Below, one piece after another: positions 62,536-64,000 of a stretch of 64,000 nt of DNA. How positions within the stretch are numbered: position 1 is the stretch's first letter; each line of letters starts with the position of its first letter. Position numbers and translations under genes: made by a program. Below the pieces are notes generated by a model that saw nothing but the letters and a program-made list of their open reading frames with translations, did no database searches and had not been told where the DNA came from. The DNA is from Geomonas oryzisoli (lineage in GTDB: Bacteria; Desulfobacterota; Desulfuromonadia; Geobacterales; Geobacteraceae): NCBI RefSeq assembly GCF_018986915.1, contig NZ_CP076723.1, positions 901,501 through 965,500 of the forward strand, in the 5' to 3' direction.

Positions 62536-62958
62536 CTAGAGCTGGATGAACTCTTTGGGGTCGGTATTGGTCGCCATGGTCCATACCGTAGCGATCCCCT
62601 TCTTGAGTACGTACACCGCCAATTGCTCGTAGCCGACCTTGTCGACCCATGGCTTAAGGAATTCCCGCTTGGCAACGATCTGCTTTTTAAGGTCGAGGTC
62701 TTCCAGCGACTCGACCGTGCCGGCAATCCGGACCTGGATCAGGTTCTCGAAGATGCCGTTGCTGAAGCAGAGCTCCACCTTCGGGTTCTTGGTCAACTGG
62801 TGGTAAAGATCCTTGATCTTGCCGGTGTTGAAGATGATGCCGTTCTCGTCCGCCCTGTACAACAGCATGCCTCGCACGTGCGGCGTATCGCCGTCGGCAG
62901 TGGCCATGTGGAATATCGGGTTGGAGTTCATAAAGCTCAGGATCTCTTGCTTGTTCAT
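62536..62958 (-). CDS. pyridoxamine 5'-phosphate oxidase-fold flavin protein
   Basis: 140 aa from the ATG at 62958 (AAGGAG upstream). 'MNKQEILSFMNSNPIFHMATADGDTPHVRGMLLYRADENGIIFNTGKIKDLYHQL' type opening, then 'NPKVELCFSNGIFENLIQVRIAGTVESLED' and 'ATVWTMATNTDPKEFIQL'. Small split-barrel FMN-binding fold. Members reduce flavins, nitro compounds or F420-type cofactors, or act as electron shuttles; this one resembles the general-stress pyridoxamine-oxidase-like group. Real PNPOx activity is not expected for this length. Confidence 0.88.
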   Translation of the reverse strand: MNKQEILSFMNSNPIFHMATADGDTPHVRGMLLYRADENGIIFNTGKIKDLYHQLTKNPKVELCFSNGIFENLIQVRIAGTVESLEDLDLKKQIVAKREFLKPWVDKVGYEQLAVYVLKKGIATVWTMATNTDPKEFIQL

Positions 62959-63191
62959 ATGTCGCTCCTTCAAAGCCCGCTGATGGTCGCTGGTGCTCAG
63001 ACAACGGATATTATACAACAAAGTTGAATGCTGCAAGACTGGGTGTTGGGTAACATGATTAGGAGTGGCCAATAAAAATACCGGCGGGCGGTAGCCAGGA
63101 AGCGGCCATCCGGTAAAATGGTGGCCTATCGGAATTCCTGTAGGCATATGGTGCAATCGGTCGCAGCACAAGAGTACAGGAGGTTACCGCA

Positions 63192-63551
63192 ATGAAAACA
63201 GCCATCGCGCTCCTTGCATTACTGTTTGCCTTGCCGGCACACGCCCTCGACAAGGACAAGATCTCCCATTTCGGGGGCGGCACCATCCTGGGCCTGGCCT
63301 CGGACACGATACTGTACCACGCGACGGACCTGGAGCGGCCCAAACGGATGATAGCTGCCACGGGGCTGGCCATGGTACCGGGCTTTGCTATCGAAGTGGC
63401 GGACGAGTTTACGGGGACCCACTTCGGTTGGTATGATCTTCTTGCAGACGGCCTGGGAGCGGCGACCGGCGTGGTAGCCGGCGAACTGATCAACGGCAAG
63501 CTCTGGGTCAAGGCTTCGGCGCGCCAGGTGCAGTTGACCGGGCGTTGGTGA
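63192..63551 (+). CDS. small exported protein, YfiM-like
   Basis: 119 aa with a signal peptide (MKTAIALLALLFALPAHA). 'DKDKISHFGGGTILGLASDTILYH' and 'FAIEVADEFTGTHFGWYDLLADGLGAATGVVAGELI' follow the pattern of small membrane or lipoproteins like YfiM (His near the start, 'E..D......D...D..AN..G' later). Two hydrophobic segments after the signal. Function unknown. Ribosome site CAGGAGG. Confidence 0.7.
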   Translation: MKTAIALLALLFALPAHALDKDKISHFGGGTILGLASDTILYHATDLERPKRMIAATGLAMVPGFAIEVADEFTGTHFGWYDLLADGLGAATGVVAGELINGKLWVKASARQVQLTGRW

Positions 63552-63567
63552 TGTCGAGGTGGGGAGC

Positions 63568-63741
63568 ATGAAAGAAGAACGCGATACAGATCCCGCGCAG
63601 CGCTGGGTCGCCACCTTCACCTGGGAAGACAGGCTCATCGCCAGGTTTTTCCCGCGCTTCTTCAAGCGTTATGCGCCCGAGGAGGTGCAGCGGCAGTGGG
63701 AACTGCTCCAGGCCCGCAAACGGGAGCGCAGCGACGGTTAG
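63568..63741 (+). CDS. 57-residue hypothetical protein
   Basis: From the ATG at 63568 (GGGGAG upstream), 16 bp after the YfiM-like gene. Charged, rich in Arg and Glu ('WVATFTWEDRLIARFFPRFFKRYAPEEVQRQWELLQARKRERSDG' in pieces: amphipathic helices). No family recognised. It is probably co-transcribed with the gene before it and is followed by a terminator. Confidence 0.6.
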   Translation: MKEERDTDPAQRWVATFTWEDRLIARFFPRFFKRYAPEEVQRQWELLQARKRERSDG

Positions 63742-63762
63742 GTGCCGCAGTTTCCGGAAACG

Positions 63763-63798
63763 GCAAAGGCCAGGCTACCCGGGCAGCCTGGCCTTTGT
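63763..63798. terminator. rho-independent terminator
   Basis: AAAGGCCAGGCTAC-CCGG-GCAGCCTGGCCTTT between converging genes; short T-run. Confidence 0.82.
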
Positions 63799-63821
63799 CT
63801 TAGCTGTGCGCCTCAGCGCAG

Positions 63822-64000
63822 CTACTTCTGTTCTTTCTCGTCCTTCTTTTCCTTCTTTTCCTTCTTCTCTTTCTTCTCCTTGGGCGGCGCGACTTCCAGT
63901 TCGTTGCTCACCTTCCCCTTGCCGACCACGGCGACTGCGGCCTTTTCCACGGTCTTCTTCTCGTCTTCGCTCTTCACCGGCCCTTTCAGGGTGACGTGCC
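63822..64000 (-). CDS. BON-domain protein (3' part) with Lys/Glu-rich tail
   Basis: The gene runs off the right edge; 58 codons and the stop are visible. 'HVTLKGPVKSEDEKKTVEKAAVAVVG' followed by 'KVSNELEV' is the end of a BON domain (a periplasmic phospholipid-binding fold seen in OsmY). The tail is almost only Lys and Glu ('PPKEKKEKKEKKEKKDEKEQK'), low-complexity and unlike usual OsmY-type ends. Probably exported; the N-terminus is not in the window. Confidence 0.8.
   Translation of the reverse strand, partial: HVTLKGPVKSEDEKKTVEKAAVAVVGKGKVSNELEVAPPKEKKEKKEKKEKKDEKEQK

Overview
The window is a high-GC, gene-dense bacterial chromosome segment with about 63 protein genes and one tRNA. Gene content points to a Geobacteraceae/Desulfuromonadia-type anaerobe. 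The pointers are a nonaheme c-type cytochrome next to a beta-propeller lipoprotein, desulfoferrodoxin, an archaeal-type S-adenosylmethionine synthetase, many two-component/HD-GYP/HDOD/CheX signalling proteins, and the gene order pheA-tyrA-aroA-cmk-ispH-rpsA-ihfB. This placement is inference from content; no marker gene such as 16S rRNA is present.

Layout. 1-4.5 kb: the end of a sugar-modification cluster (NDP-hexose 2,3-dehydratase, DegT-type aminotransferase, methyltransferase, TMTC-like membrane TPR protein), the last three genes joined by ATGA overlaps. 4.6-9.1 kb: YbiT-type ABC-F ATPase, divergent metF, DUF4124 protein, CBS-ACT protein with a small partner. 9.2-16.5 kb: chemoreceptor, BaeSR-like two-component pair, Tyr/Arg/Asp-rich secreted protein, DEAD-box helicase and two zinc-type microproteins. 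16.7-24.5 kb: tandem Usp protein with mntH, a HEAT-repeat/HD-GYP operon whose promoter overlaps a Fur-box-like site, desulfoferrodoxin, Dabb and YchJ proteins. 24.7-32.6 kb: metY, an aspartate-type aminotransferase, an orphan NtrC-type regulator, FxsA, archaeal-type MAT, CheX, CNNM/CorC protein. 32.7-35.3 kb: htpX-terC led by a yybP-ykoY (manganese) riboswitch, and an ANTAR regulator. 35.6-42.4 kb: two histidine kinases in tandem, an orphan YefM/Phd antitoxin overlapping mutT, an HDOD protein, mnmA. 42.5-52.1 kb: rdgC, cytochrome/lipoprotein pair, DUF503, and an adaptor-ATPase-two-permease exporter. 52.2-59.5 kb: the aromatic amino acid/cmk/ispH/rpsA/ihfB block and tRNA-Leu(UAA). 59.5-64 kb: outer-membrane barrel, AT-rich island, Cys-rich protein, a 21-bp minisatellite, and small proteins, ending in a partial BON protein.

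Themes. Metal handling recurs: NRAMP importer, Mn riboswitch with TerC, Fur-like box, and desulfoferrodoxin. Methionine/SAM genes (metF, metY, archaeal-type MAT) are scattered, and none has a recognisable SAM riboswitch. Several genes have hairpin leaders that look like transcription attenuators. The intergenic DNA is rich in repeats: a dispersed ~30-bp imperfect palindrome (four copies), two long CGCAAAG-type inverted repeats, and 8-, 9- and 21-bp tandem arrays. The strongest second-look items are the htpX-terC manganese riboswitch, the archaeal-type MAT, the cytochrome/lipoprotein pair sharing a SHOCT-like tail, the terminator-bearing leader beside the ANTAR regulator, the Fur-boxed HEAT/HD-GYP operon and the dispersed palindromes. 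No CRISPR array, transposase, prophage or rRNA operon was seen.
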